Source: Ostreococcus lucimarinus CCE9901
Taxonomy: Eukaryota; Chlorophyta; Mamiellophyceae; Mamiellales; Bathycoccaceae
Length of the DNA: 64,000 nucleotides
Assembly (NCBI RefSeq): GCF_000092065.1
Contig: NC_009355.1
Location: forward strand, 372,001-436,000
Direction: 5' to 3'
Made by a program: the position numbers and the translations under genes. The notes below the pieces were generated by a model that did no database searches, was not told the origin of the DNA, and saw only the letters and a list, made by a program, of their open reading frames with translations. Of this stretch, positions 47,958 to 57,198 are shown one piece after another. Each line of letters starts with the position of its first letter. The stretch's first letter is position 1.

Positions 47958-47999
47958 TTACGCCGACGAGGGGAGACGATCGACGCGCGCGCGCGCGCG
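47958..47999. repeat. 42-bp direct repeat R3, right copy
   Basis: It is identical to 47255-47296. Its last base coincides with the first base of the right R1 repeat, so the two repeat systems join at one breakpoint. Confidence 0.9.
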
Positions 48000-48176
48000 A
48001 ATATTATATTGAAAAGCTTACTTGAGGAGGAGTTCGGCGCATTGCACGGCGTTTAAGGCGGCGCCCTTCTTGATTTGGTCACCACACACGAACAAATCCA
48101 AGCCCTTGTTGTTGGGCTGGGAGATGTCTTGACGGATGCGACCGACGTAGACGTCGTCGTTATCCGTGGCGTCGAG
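47999..48176. repeat. 178-bp direct repeat R1, right copy, within the intact ASADH gene
   Basis: It covers the 3' end of the ASADH coding region and the few bases past its stop. It is identical to 41590-41767. The native gene continues upstream from 48177 without interruption, so this copy is taken as the original. Confidence 0.95.
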
Positions 48177-49169
48177 CGGGGTGGGGAAACGGTTGGCGGC
48201 GCGATCGTCGATGATGGAAACGCCCGCGGCGGAGGACAAGATTTCTTTCGCCTTGACTTCATCGAGCGGGTTCTTCAACGTCAAGTTGATGGATTCCGCG
48301 TGCGCACGCATCACCGGCACCCGAATGCACGTGGCGGTGATGTTGACGTCTTTGAAGTCCCAAATCTTTCTCGTCTCCTTGACCATCTTCATCTCTTCCT
48401 CGTTGTAACCATTCTCCGTCATCGGGGCGTTGTGAGAGAACAAGTTGAACGCATACTGCCACTGGAAGATTTCCATCGTCTTGCACTCACCGTCGTTCAC
48501 CACTTCTCTCGTTTGTTGCTCCAACTCCTTCATCGCGAGCGCGCCGGCGCCGCTCGCCGCTTGGTACGTCGACACGACGATACGTTCGACGCCCACGGCG
48601 CGGTGAATCGGCGTCACCGCCATGAGCGCGATGATGGTGGAGCAGTTCGGGTTCGCGATGATCCCAGCCTTACCACCGAGCTTCAAGTGCGCCATGGCTT
48701 CCGGATTCACCTCCGGAATCACCAACGGCACCCCATCCGTCATGCGAAACGCGCTCGAGTTATCCACCACGAAGCACCCCTTCTCCACCGCCACCGGTCC
48801 AAACTTTTTCGAGATCGACCCCCCCGCGGAGAACAACGCGATATCTTGCCCATCGAACGAGCTCTCCGTCAGTTCCTCCACGACGTACGTCTCGCCGTCG
48901 AAATCCACCTTCGACCCCGCGCTTCGCGCGCTCGCCAGCATCTTCATCTCGCTATACGGAAAGTCCCTCTCCTTGAGCACGCGCAGGAACTCCTGTCCGA
49001 CCGCGCCCGTGATTCCCGCGATGACCACCTTCGGTCCGTCCGCCGTTCGCTTCGCCTCGACGCGCACCGCCCCTCGCGTCCCGCGCGCGCCCCGCGCGAT
49101 CCTTTTCGTCGTCGCTTTCAGCGCGTTCGCGTTCGCGATTCGCGCTCTCGCGCTCGTCGTCGCGCGCAT
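48018..49169 (-). CDS. Aspartate-semialdehyde dehydrogenase, plastid
   Basis: The 383-residue protein has a transit leader (MRATTSARARIANANALKAT). NADP-binding GITGAVGQEFLRVL follows, then FSAGGSISKKF, the catalytic Cys in IIANPNCSTIIALMAV, TYQAASGAGALAM, and the active-site His region RVPVMRAHAES. The C-terminus has YVGRIRQDI and [20 protein letters not shown]. It reduces aspartyl-phosphate to aspartate semialdehyde in lysine, threonine and methionine synthesis. An upstream in-frame ATG at 49235 is less likely. Its last 53 codons, with the stop, recur as a fragment at 41609. Confidence 0.95.
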   Translation of the reverse strand: MRATTSARARIANANALKATTKRIARGARGTRGAVRVEAKRTADGPKVVIAGITGAVGQEFLRVLKERDFPYSEMKMLASARSAGSKVDFDGETYVVEELTESSFDGQDIALFSAGGSISKKFGPVAVEKGCFVVDNSSAFRMTDGVPLVIPEVNPEAMAHLKLGGKAGIIANPNCSTIIALMAVTPIHRAVGVERIVVSTYQAASGAGALAMKELEQQTREVVNDGECKTMEIFQWQYAFNLFSHNAPMTENGYNEEEMKMVKETRKIWDFKDVNITATCIRVPVMRAHAESINLTLKNPLDEVKAKEILSSAAGVSIIDDRAANRFPTPLDATDNDDVYVGRIRQDISQPNNKGLDLFVCGDQIKKGAALNAVQCAELLLK

Positions 49170-49504
49170 CGTCGTCGTCCGCTCGTCCCTCGTCCCTCGT
49201 CGGCGCTCGTCGCGGCGCGTCGGCGTGTGTCGCACCGCGCGCGCGTCGCCTCTCTTTTGGGGTTTCTCGACGCGCGCTGATCTTCGCCATACGAGGGTGT
49301 TTTTCGACGTTCGCCGCGCGAGGGTTTTTTTCGACGCGCGCGAATCGAACGAATCGAATCTCGCGCGCGAGGGCGCGACGCGACGGACGCAGATCGCGAC
49401 GCGCGCGAACGCCGAGCGAAGGCGGAACGCGCGAAGGCGCGAAGGCGCGAACGCGCGAAGGCGCGAACGCGAGCGACGGACGCGGGACGCGACGGCGAGC
49501 GACG
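49170..49504. other. Divergent promoter region, ASADH / COPB2
   Basis: No gene is seen. The right part (about 49400-49500) is a run of imperfect CGCGAAGG/CGCGAACG units reaching to the COPB2 ATG. Two GAGGGT(G/T)TTTTTCGACG-like elements lie at 49292-49310 and 49320-49338. Confidence 0.45.
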
Positions 49505-52300
49505 ATGCCGATGCGGTTGGACATCAAGCGCAAGCTCGTGCAGCGGAGCGACCGGGTGAAGGGGGTGGAGATACACCCCACGGAACCGTGGATACTGACG
49601 AATCTGTACTCGGGGAACGTGGCGATATGGGATTACGAGACGAACGCGCTGGTGAAGTCGTTCGAGGTGACGGAACTGCCGGTGAGGACGTCGAAGTGGA
49701 TCGCGCGCAAGCAGTGGATCGCGACGGGGGCGGACGACATGTTCCTGAGGGTGTATAATTATAACACGTCGGAGTTGGTGGTCGGGTTCGAGGCGCACAG
49801 CGATTACATACGGTCGATCGCGGTGCATCCGACGCAACCGTACGTGGTGACGTGCTCGGATGATATGCTCATCAAGCTTTGGGATTGGGAAAGGCAGTGG
49901 GACTGCGCGATGGTGTTCGAGGGACACTCGCACTACGTGATGCACGTGGTGTTCAACCCGAAGGATACGAACACGTTCGCCAGCGCCTCGCTCGATCGCA
50001 CCATCAAGGTGTGGAACGTGACGTCGCCGGTGTGCAATTTTACGCTCGAGGGTCACGAAAAAGGGGTCAACTGCGTCGACTACTTCGCCGGCGGCGATCG
50101 CCCGTACCTCATCTCCGGCGCTGACGATAAGTTGGCTAAGATTTGGGATTACCAGACGAAATCGTGCGTTCAAACGCTCGAAGGTCACGCGCACAACGTT
50201 TCGGCGGTGAGCTTCCACCCCGAACTTCCCGTGATCATCACCGGGAGCGAGGACGGGACGCTGCGCATCTGGCATCAGAATACGTATCGCTTGGAGAACA
50301 CGCTCAACTATGGATTGGAGCGGGTTTGGGCGATCGGTTGCTTGAAGGGATCGAATTCGGTGGCGATCGGTTACGACGAAGGGACGGTGATGTTCAAGAT
50401 CGGTCGCGATGAGCCCGTGGTGAGCATGGACAGCACCGGTAAGATCATCTGGTGCAAACACAACGAAGTGCAGACGACAAACGTCAAGGCGCTTCCGGCG
50501 GATTACGAAGCCGCGGACGGTGAGAGACTGCCGTTACCGGTGAAGGAACTCGGTAACAGTGAACTGTACCCGCAGAGCTTGGCGCACAACCCGAACGGAC
50601 GGTTCGTTGCCGTTTGCGGCGACGGCGAATACATCATCTACACCGCCCTCGCGTGGAGAAATAAGAGCTTCGGGAGCGCGATTGAATTCGCTTGGAGCAT
50701 CGATCCCAGCGAGTTCGCTGTTCGTGAAAGTTCGAGTAAGATTAAAGTTTTCAAGAACTTTACGGAAAAGAACGCTTTCCGCCCTAATTTCACCGCTGAA
50801 GGTTTGCACGGCGGCGCATTGCTCGGTCTTCGCTCGACGGATTTCATTTGCTTTTACGATTGGGATGAGTGCCGTGTCATTCGTCGCTTGGATGTGTCGG
50901 TTAAAAACGTCATCTGGAGTGAGTCGGGTGAAATGGTCACCATAGTAAGCGATACGAGCTTCTTTATCCTGCGATACAACCTTGAAGCGACTGCGGAGGC
51001 TTTCGCATCTGGACACGTGGACGAGAGCGAGGGCGTTGAAGAGTCGTTCGAGCTGATTTCCGAAATCAACGAGTCGGTCAGCACGGGTATTTGGGTGGGA
51101 GATTGCTTCATCTACACTAACACCGATAAGCGTTTGAACTACTGCGTCGGTGGCGAAGTGACGACCCTTACACACTTGGATCGTTCCATGTTCATCTTGG
51201 GTTACCTCGCGGCGCAAAACCGTGTCTTCTTGATGGACAAGAATTTTGCCGTCGTGTCCTTTACTTTGCTGTTGACCGTGGTCGAATTCAAGACATTGAT
51301 CCTTCGCGGTGAGTTGGAGGCCGCAGAGGAAGTTCTCGAGACGATCCCGGTCGATCAGCACAATTCCATCGCGCGCTTCCTCGAGTCTCGCGGCTTGGTG
51401 AGCGACGCCTTACGCATTGCGACCGACCCGGATTTCAAGTTTGAACTCGCTGTTCAATTAGGTGAACTCGATATCGCCCGAGAAATCGTAGAAACGGAAG
51501 GTGCGAATGAGTCGAAATGGAAGCAACTCGGTGAGCTTGCGATGTCGAATGGTGACCTCGAGCTCACGAACAAGTGCTTAGAAAAGTCTGGAGATTTGTC
51601 TGGTCAGTTGTTACTTGCGACCTCATCTGGATCACCAGAGACGCTCAAGCAACTCGTGGAGGAATCGAAACTCAAGGGTAAGAACAATGTGGCGTTTGTA
51701 TCGATGTTCATGCTGAAAGATATCGATGGTTGCATCGACTTATTGATCGAGACAAAGCGTATTCCCGAGGCGGCGTTCATGGCGCGCACATATGCGCCGA
51801 GTCGTGTATCTGAAATCATCGCATTGTGGAAGGATGACTTGAGTAAGGTAAACAAGAAGGCAGCCGAGGCTTTAGCCGATCCAGCGGGACATCTGGAGTT
51901 ATTCGAAGGCTTTGATGAGGCACTCGACGCGGAAAAACACGCCAGAGCGCAAGCGGGCGCCCAGGCCGACGCGTGCGAATATGGCGTCGGGCTCGCCGTT
52001 GACAAGCTTACGGATGCGATCGACGACATCGATGTGAACGAGCAACAAGATCAGTCAGAAGCTGTAGCGGAGCCCGAAATCGAGGAAGAGGCGTCGCCGG
52101 AATCCGATATCGCGGTGGAGCCAGAATCTGAAGTGGTGGATGAGGCGGAACAGGAAGTCGAGGCAGAACAGGAAGTCGAGGCGGAACAGGAAGTCGAGGC
52201 GGAACAGGAACCCGAGGTATCATCCGGCGAGCCAGCCGCAGATGGTGGTGAAGAGGATTGGGGTTTGGACGATGACGCCGCACCGGCGAAGGCTGATTAA
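49505..52300 (+). CDS. COPB2: Coatomer subunit beta' (COPB2)
   Basis: The 931-residue protein begins MPMRLDIKRKLVQRSDRVKG, the classical beta'-COP start. Six or more WD40 blades follow (for example KLWDWERQWDCAMVFEGHSH, IKVWNVTSPVCNFTLEGHEK), then the second propeller and an alpha-solenoid (GDLELTNKCLEKSGDLSGQL). Beta'-COP forms the outer COPI coat with alpha- and epsilon-COP and binds KKxx retrieval signals. The acidic tail has an 18-bp unit repeated four times (52142-52213) encoding EAEQEV units. The final EEDWGLDD motif is typical of coatomer tails. Confidence 0.95.
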   Translation: MPMRLDIKRKLVQRSDRVKGVEIHPTEPWILTNLYSGNVAIWDYETNALVKSFEVTELPVRTSKWIARKQWIATGADDMFLRVYNYNTSELVVGFEAHSDYIRSIAVHPTQPYVVTCSDDMLIKLWDWERQWDCAMVFEGHSHYVMHVVFNPKDTNTFASASLDRTIKVWNVTSPVCNFTLEGHEKGVNCVDYFAGGDRPYLISGADDKLAKIWDYQTKSCVQTLEGHAHNVSAVSFHPELPVIITGSEDGTLRIWHQNTYRLENTLNYGLERVWAIGCLKGSNSVAIGYDEGTVMFKIGRDEPVVSMDSTGKIIWCKHNEVQTTNVKALPADYEAADGERLPLPVKELGNSELYPQSLAHNPNGRFVAVCGDGEYIIYTALAWRNKSFGSAIEFAWSIDPSEFAVRESSSKIKVFKNFTEKNAFRPNFTAEGLHGGALLGLRSTDFICFYDWDECRVIRRLDVSVKNVIWSESGEMVTIVSDTSFFILRYNLEATAEAFASGHVDESEGVEESFELISEINESVSTGIWVGDCFIYTNTDKRLNYCVGGEVTTLTHLDRSMFILGYLAAQNRVFLMDKNFAVVSFTLLLTVVEFKTLILRGELEAAEEVLETIPVDQHNSIARFLESRGLVSDALRIATDPDFKFELAVQLGELDIAREIVETEGANESKWKQLGELAMSNGDLELTNKCLEKSGDLSGQLLLATSSGSPETLKQLVEESKLKGKNNVAFVSMFMLKDIDGCIDLLIETKRIPEAAFMARTYAPSRVSEIIALWKDDLSKVNKKAAEALADPAGHLELFEGFDEALDAEKHARAQAGAQADACEYGVGLAVDKLTDAIDDIDVNEQQDQSEAVAEPEIEEEASPESDIAVEPESEVVDEAEQEVEAEQEVEAEQEVEAEQEPEVSSGEPAADGGEEDWGLDDDAAPAKAD

Positions 52301-52377
52301 AATCACACTAGCTTGATGTAAATACGAGAGGCAAACCTTGCGTTGCGCCAGCAGCCACAGAGTACGACTCGGTCGAC

Positions 52378-53022
52378 ATGCCGCACGTTCGCGCACTCAC
52401 GGTAACGTGCGGGAACGCGGGAAAGAAAAAAGCATCCGCGGCATCAAAGCAGCAATCTGCGGCGTCCAAGAAGTCGTTGGCGTACCGCGTTTCCCGTGGC
52501 GGGCTGACGCTGGAGAAGATTCCGCAGCCGTTAGTCGAACGCTCGCCGTCCGTCGCTCTGGCCTTCACTTACCTCGGTGACGCGGTTTGGGAGCTCTACG
52601 CTCGACAACACATGATTCTAAAGCGCGTCACGTCGAGCGAGAGCGCGTCGACGTCGGGAAGGGCCATCAGGCCTCAAGACGGCGTCTCCAAGGGCTGGTG
52701 CAGCGCCAAAGCCATGCACGCACACCTGAATAGGCTTCTTGAACAGGATTTATTGACAGATCAAGAGCTCGCGGTGTTGAAATGGGGAAGAGATTTCGGA
52801 CACGAGTCGCGGTCGGGACATAAAGGGGATGTGCACAGGGACGCAAGCGCTTTGGAGGCGCTTGTGGCGTACCTGTATTTATTCGAGAGCGATAGGTTGC
52901 ACGAAGTATTAGAGCTGTGCGGCATGACCTTTTGCGGGAAGCCTCTGAACGGGCTCGTGGGAATCGCGGACGCAACGCTCGAGACGATGGACGCCCTGAA
53001 TTTCGACGTTGAGGCGGTTTGA
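52378..53022 (+). CDS. Mini-ribonuclease III (MrnC)-like, organellar
   Basis: The 214-residue protein has a basic leader rich in Lys, Ser and Ala, probably a plastid transit peptide, and a lone RNase III catalytic fold without a dsRNA-binding domain. Motifs are ALAFTYLGDAVWELYARQHM (first catalytic segment with Asp), SAKAMHAHLNRLL, FGHESRSGHKGDVHRDASAL and EALVAYLYL. These fit MrnC, which matures 23S rRNA in Firmicutes; the plant plastid relatives RNC3/RNC4 process rRNA and intron RNA. The start is at 52378, 77 bp after the COPB2 stop. Confidence 0.85.
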   Translation: MPHVRALTVTCGNAGKKKASAASKQQSAASKKSLAYRVSRGGLTLEKIPQPLVERSPSVALAFTYLGDAVWELYARQHMILKRVTSSESASTSGRAIRPQDGVSKGWCSAKAMHAHLNRLLEQDLLTDQELAVLKWGRDFGHESRSGHKGDVHRDASALEALVAYLYLFESDRLHEVLELCGMTFCGKPLNGLVGIADATLETMDALNFDVEAV

Positions 53023-53079
53023 TGATACCGTTCATCGCATAGATTTAGACTCAATATAGCAATTTCACTACCGTCAAGC

Positions 53080-54374
53080 TCAAGCTTCCGCGGCGTAATC
53101 TTCCTTGATTTCAATAGCGCTCATCTTTTCGATCGTCGCACTCACTTCTTCATCGCCTTTTGTTTCACCTTCTTGCTCACTACAAAGACATTTGAGCCAG
53201 TCATCCATTTTCTTCACAGTCGTCGGTAAGAAACCGTCCACTGTCGTAACGCAGTCCTTCTGTCCTGGCGTGTGACCTTCCGGCACGAGGAAGTCGGGAA
53301 TATCTTCATCCTCAAGTAATCTTTGCAAACCAGTATACTGCGACTCTGCTTGGCTGAAAATCTTGATTTTATGTTGCGTGTGCACCGCGAGAAGAGGTTT
53401 GACCGCGCTCCACAAGTAGTCAAACGCTGACGGCGCGTTGACAACGTAGATGGCCTTGGAGAGCTCCGGATAGTTGTGCGAAGCGACGCTATTGATTGTC
53501 TTCAACACATAGAGGCATCTCAACGCCGACATACCTATCCCGTCCATGTCGATGATGACGACTTGCTTATCCACCAAACCGTCGTAATCGTCGCTCGAAG
53601 CCTCTTGCTCCTTGCCCTCAGCTTTGATCTTCTTCGCTCTCTCTGTAGCCTCGGGGATAATCGACTGCACCAAGTGCTCAGCGCGTACGATCGTAGAGTA
53701 GACGTGCGTTTCGTCGCTTGCCGACGTCGCTAACGCGGCATCACCCTTACCCAGCCGTAACATGTACACCGGGAACCCCTGTTTCGTGTAGCATAAAAAT
53801 GGTGTCCCCGTCATAATCTTACGGTTATCGGCGAGCAAATCCCATCGTGGTTCGCTCGCTAGGATCGCATCAACGCCCACACGATCGCCAATTTTCACTG
53901 TCTTACGCCACTCCATCGCCTCTCTCAGCGCGGCCTCGGCGTTATCCAAACTATACTTGCGCGCTACTAAAAATCGTCGAAGCGTCGCGCGGCGGTTCCC
54001 CAACGGGCACATCCCCTCGGGAATTTCCTCGCAGTCCTCCCCGAATCGCCCCGCCAATTCATCCACGAGCTCTTTCCAGTTCTCCGGGTGCGGAAACTCG
54101 TGAAACAATTTAGTAGGATCAGTTTCCCTGCGTTTGTCAAAGCGCGCTCCGTCAGTCGCGGCCGGCGTCCTCGACAGCTATCGGCGAGGTTTCTGATCTC
54201 ATCCATATCCGCGTCGTTCGCTTCGATTGATCGCTCTTTTGCCACCGCGTGTCGCGCGGGAGCGCGTCAACAAACACCATCGCGCGCGTCGTCGATCGCG
54301 CGCACGTACGGTTTATCCTCGCCATCCGCGGTCGCCGAGAACCAGCCACCGACGCTGCCAAACATGGAACTCAT
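53080..54374 (-). CDS. Sec14-like (CRAL-TRIO) lipid-transfer protein, two exons
   Basis: The model is the complement of 54310-54374 and 53080-54127 (370 residues). The 182-nt intron starts GTACGT, has ACTGAC and ends GCAG. Splicing gives SSMFGSVGGWFSATADGEDK, P|ETDPTKLFHEFPHPE. The CRAL-TRIO N region (LRRFLVARKYSLDNAEAALR) and lipid-binding domain (VVIIDMDGIGMSALRC, then YPELSKAIYVVNAPSAFDYL) follow. The family moves phosphoinositides and other lipids between membranes. Exon 1 was missed by simple open-frame reading because the second exon has no ATG near its start. Confidence 0.85.
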
Positions 54375-54685
54375 TTCCCTCGTCCGCCGCGCGCGATCGC
54401 GTGCGCGCGCGACGCGTGCGCGTGGACGTGGGCGCGAGAAACTCCTTAACCACCGATCGGCGTCGATACGACGCGCGTCGAGGAGCCGCGGGCGTGCGCG
54501 CGAAGGTCTGAGGTTTGATCGAACGAAGAAAGAACGAAGCGCGCCGACGGCAGAACGCGTCGCGCGGCGAATCGAGCGCGAGCGAAGTCGCTAAGGCGTC
54601 CGACGACGCGCTTTCGAGCGACAGCTAGCGGCGATCGCGCGCGCAGGCGGTGAAAGAGGCGCGGCGCGCGAAGTTGACGGATTCA
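54375..54685. other. Divergent promoter region, Sec14-like / CPSF2
   Basis: No gene is seen. The sequence is GC-rich with a GAACGAAGAAAGAACGAAG stretch near 54520. The open plus-strand frame reaching 54594 is Arg/Ala/Ser-rich and has no recognisable domain. Confidence 0.4.
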
Positions 54686-57140
54686 ATGAAGGTCGAGGCG
54701 AACGCCGCGATGGAAATTGCGGTGGCGGAGGTGAAAAAGACGGAAGTCGAGCGCGGGAATAAGGTGCTGGTGACGCCTTTGTACGGAGTGAAGGGTAAGT
54801 AACGAGAGGACGCGAACGGCGGATGGTGCGAATGAAGAGATCAGAGTGACTGACGACGGCGAATTACGAACGAATCGCGCAGGAGAACAACCGATGTGCT
54901 ATCACGTCTCCATCGATGGCTGTAACATCTTGCTCGATTGTGGATGGAATGACAAATTTGATGTGGACATGCTCAAGCCGCTGGCGGCGATCGCGCCGAA
55001 GGTTGACGCGGTTTTGATTTCGCATCCAGACACGGCGCACTTGGGCGCGTTGCCCTACGCGTTTGGAAAGTTGGGAATGAATTGCAAGGTTTACGCGACG
55101 CTGCCGGTGCACAAGATGGGACAGATGTACATGTATGATCACTTTTTGACGAGGCAAGATCAGGGGGATTTTCAGGAGGTGTTTTCGCTCGACGACGTCG
55201 ACACGGCTTTCGCGGCGTTTGTGCCCGTCAAGTACATGCAATTGTCGATGCTGCGCGGGAAGGGTGATGGAATCTCGGTCATGGCTTACGCCGCTGGCCA
55301 CACGCTTGGTGGTGCGGTGTGGAAGATAGGAAAAGATGCTGAAGACGTGGTGTACGCCGTAGATTACAACGTGCGGAAGGAGAGACACCTGAACGGCACA
55401 TCTTTCGACGCCATTCACAGACCTGCGCTTCTCATCACTGACGCGAGTAGTGTCGACCGCGAAGTGCCGAACAAGACTACTCGAGACGCCAAGCTGATTG
55501 ATTCGATATTGTCTAGCTTGCGCATGAACGGTAACGTGCTCATTCCGATCGATCCCGCTGGGCGCGTGCTCGAGTTGATTTTGTTGCTAGAAGAGAAGTG
55601 GGCGCAGCGTCAATTGGGATCGTACCAAATCGTGCTTTTGACCAACGTGGCGTATAACACGCTCGATTTCGCGAAATCACATTTAGAATGGATGGGGGAT
55701 CACGTGACAAACGCATTCGAGCGTAGACGCGAGAACCCATTTAACACAAAGTTTCTCACGCTGTGCCACTCGATGGAGGAGTTGCAGGCGTTACCGCCGG
55801 GGCCTAAAGTCGTCCTCGCGTCGTTCGGAAGCTTGGAGGCGGGACCATCGAGACATTTGTTCGCTGAATGGGCTGAAGATAAGAGCAACTTGGTGATTCT
55901 CACCGGTCAACCGGAGCATGGTTCGCTCACTGAGCAAGTCGTGCAGCTCAGCGCGAAGGCCACGGCGAAGAAAAAGATCAAGCTCACGTTATCGCGCCGC
56001 ATCCCTTTGGAAGGATCAGAGCTAGCGGAGCACGAGAGTAGTCGCAAATCGAGTACAAGTACTGAGCTGGAGAAGAAGGAGAGCGAGACTGTGATAGCAG
56101 AGGAAGAAATGACGGATATAAAACCGGTTGAAGCAGAGGCTGAGCCCATGGATGTACTTTTTGGTGTGACAACGGTGGGATCTACTCAGGAAGCCGATTT
56201 ACGACGGCGCGATACCTTGACGGAGGGATTCACACCGATTTCCACGCCACATGGTCCCATGTTTCCTGATGAAGTGTGGGAGCCGACGATGACGGATTAT
56301 GGTCAAGAGATAGACATCGAAACGTTTCATCAAATTTCACAAATGTCGAGCGGGATACCTATTCCAGAACCGATGAAGGAGACAACTGTAGTCGACGACC
56401 TTGATGTCGCAAACATCGAAGAAGACGAAGAAGAAGAGCCTCAAGAGGTTCCTACGAAACTCGTCACCGAGACTCGTGAAATTAACATCCGTGCGACAAT
56501 CATAACTGTTGACTTTGAAGGAAAGGCAGACGGCAAGAGCGTCCGCACTCTCATCACGCAAGCTGCGCCGAGACGGGTAGTTTTAGTTCATGGTGATGCG
56601 AAGGAGACTAAAACGCTCAAAGATGCGCTCACTGCGGGATTACCCGGTGTGCAGATCGATGCTCCTGATGCGGGTAAGACGATTGAGTGCACTTCGGCTT
56701 CGGCAACGTACAAGATTCGCGTCTCAGACGCGCTCTTTCAAAAGGCAAACATGCGAGACATGGCGGGTTACAAAGTTGGCTGGGTCAACGGTGTCGTTGG
56801 CAAAGCCTTGGAAGAGGGTGGTGCTCCAATGTTGCTGCCTGTCTCTGCCTTGAACTCGAACGCTGATGGCATGGCGCTCGCGCCGTCAAACGCCACGATG
56901 ACAAAGGTGTCTGCGCAGCCCGGTTCCGTATTTTTGGGCGATTTGCGTCTTTCTGATTTCCGTCAGGCGCTAGCTCAAGAAGGCATCATCGCCGAATTCG
57001 CCGATGGTGTGCTGGTGTGTGCCAACGGTCGTGTCACGGTTAGAAAGGACGGTGATGAAAAGCTCGTCGTCGAGGGCGCGTTATCCCAAGACTATTTCGA
57101 GGTTCGACAGATCCTTTACTCGCAGTACAGCATCCTCTAA
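54686..57140 (+). CDS. CPSF2: CPSF2 (CPSF100), cleavage and polyadenylation factor, two exons
   Basis: The model joins 54686-54794 and 54883-57140 (788 residues). The 88-nt intron begins GTAAGT, has ACTGAC and ends GCAG. Splicing gives VLVTPLYGVKG|EQPMCYHVSIDG, then LLDCGW. The metallo-beta-lactamase part has SHPDTAHLGALPYAFGKLG, where the HxHxDH motif is lost as in all CPSF100. The beta-CASP part includes DGNVLI-like GNVLIPIDPAGRVLEL. The C-terminus keeps FLGDLRLSDFRQALAQEG and FADGVLVCANGRVTVRKDG. CPSF100 partners the nuclease CPSF73 in pre-mRNA 3'-end cleavage. Confidence 0.93.
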
Positions 57141-57198
57141 AGGAATTGGCTAGCTCTAGATTAACAATGTACTATGACGAAAGTAGATTTGAAACAAC

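Noticed and set aside
41590-48176. Classical transposon or retroelement
   Set aside because: No transposase, integrase or reverse transcriptase, no terminal inverted repeats, and a 178-bp flank far exceeds a target-site duplication.
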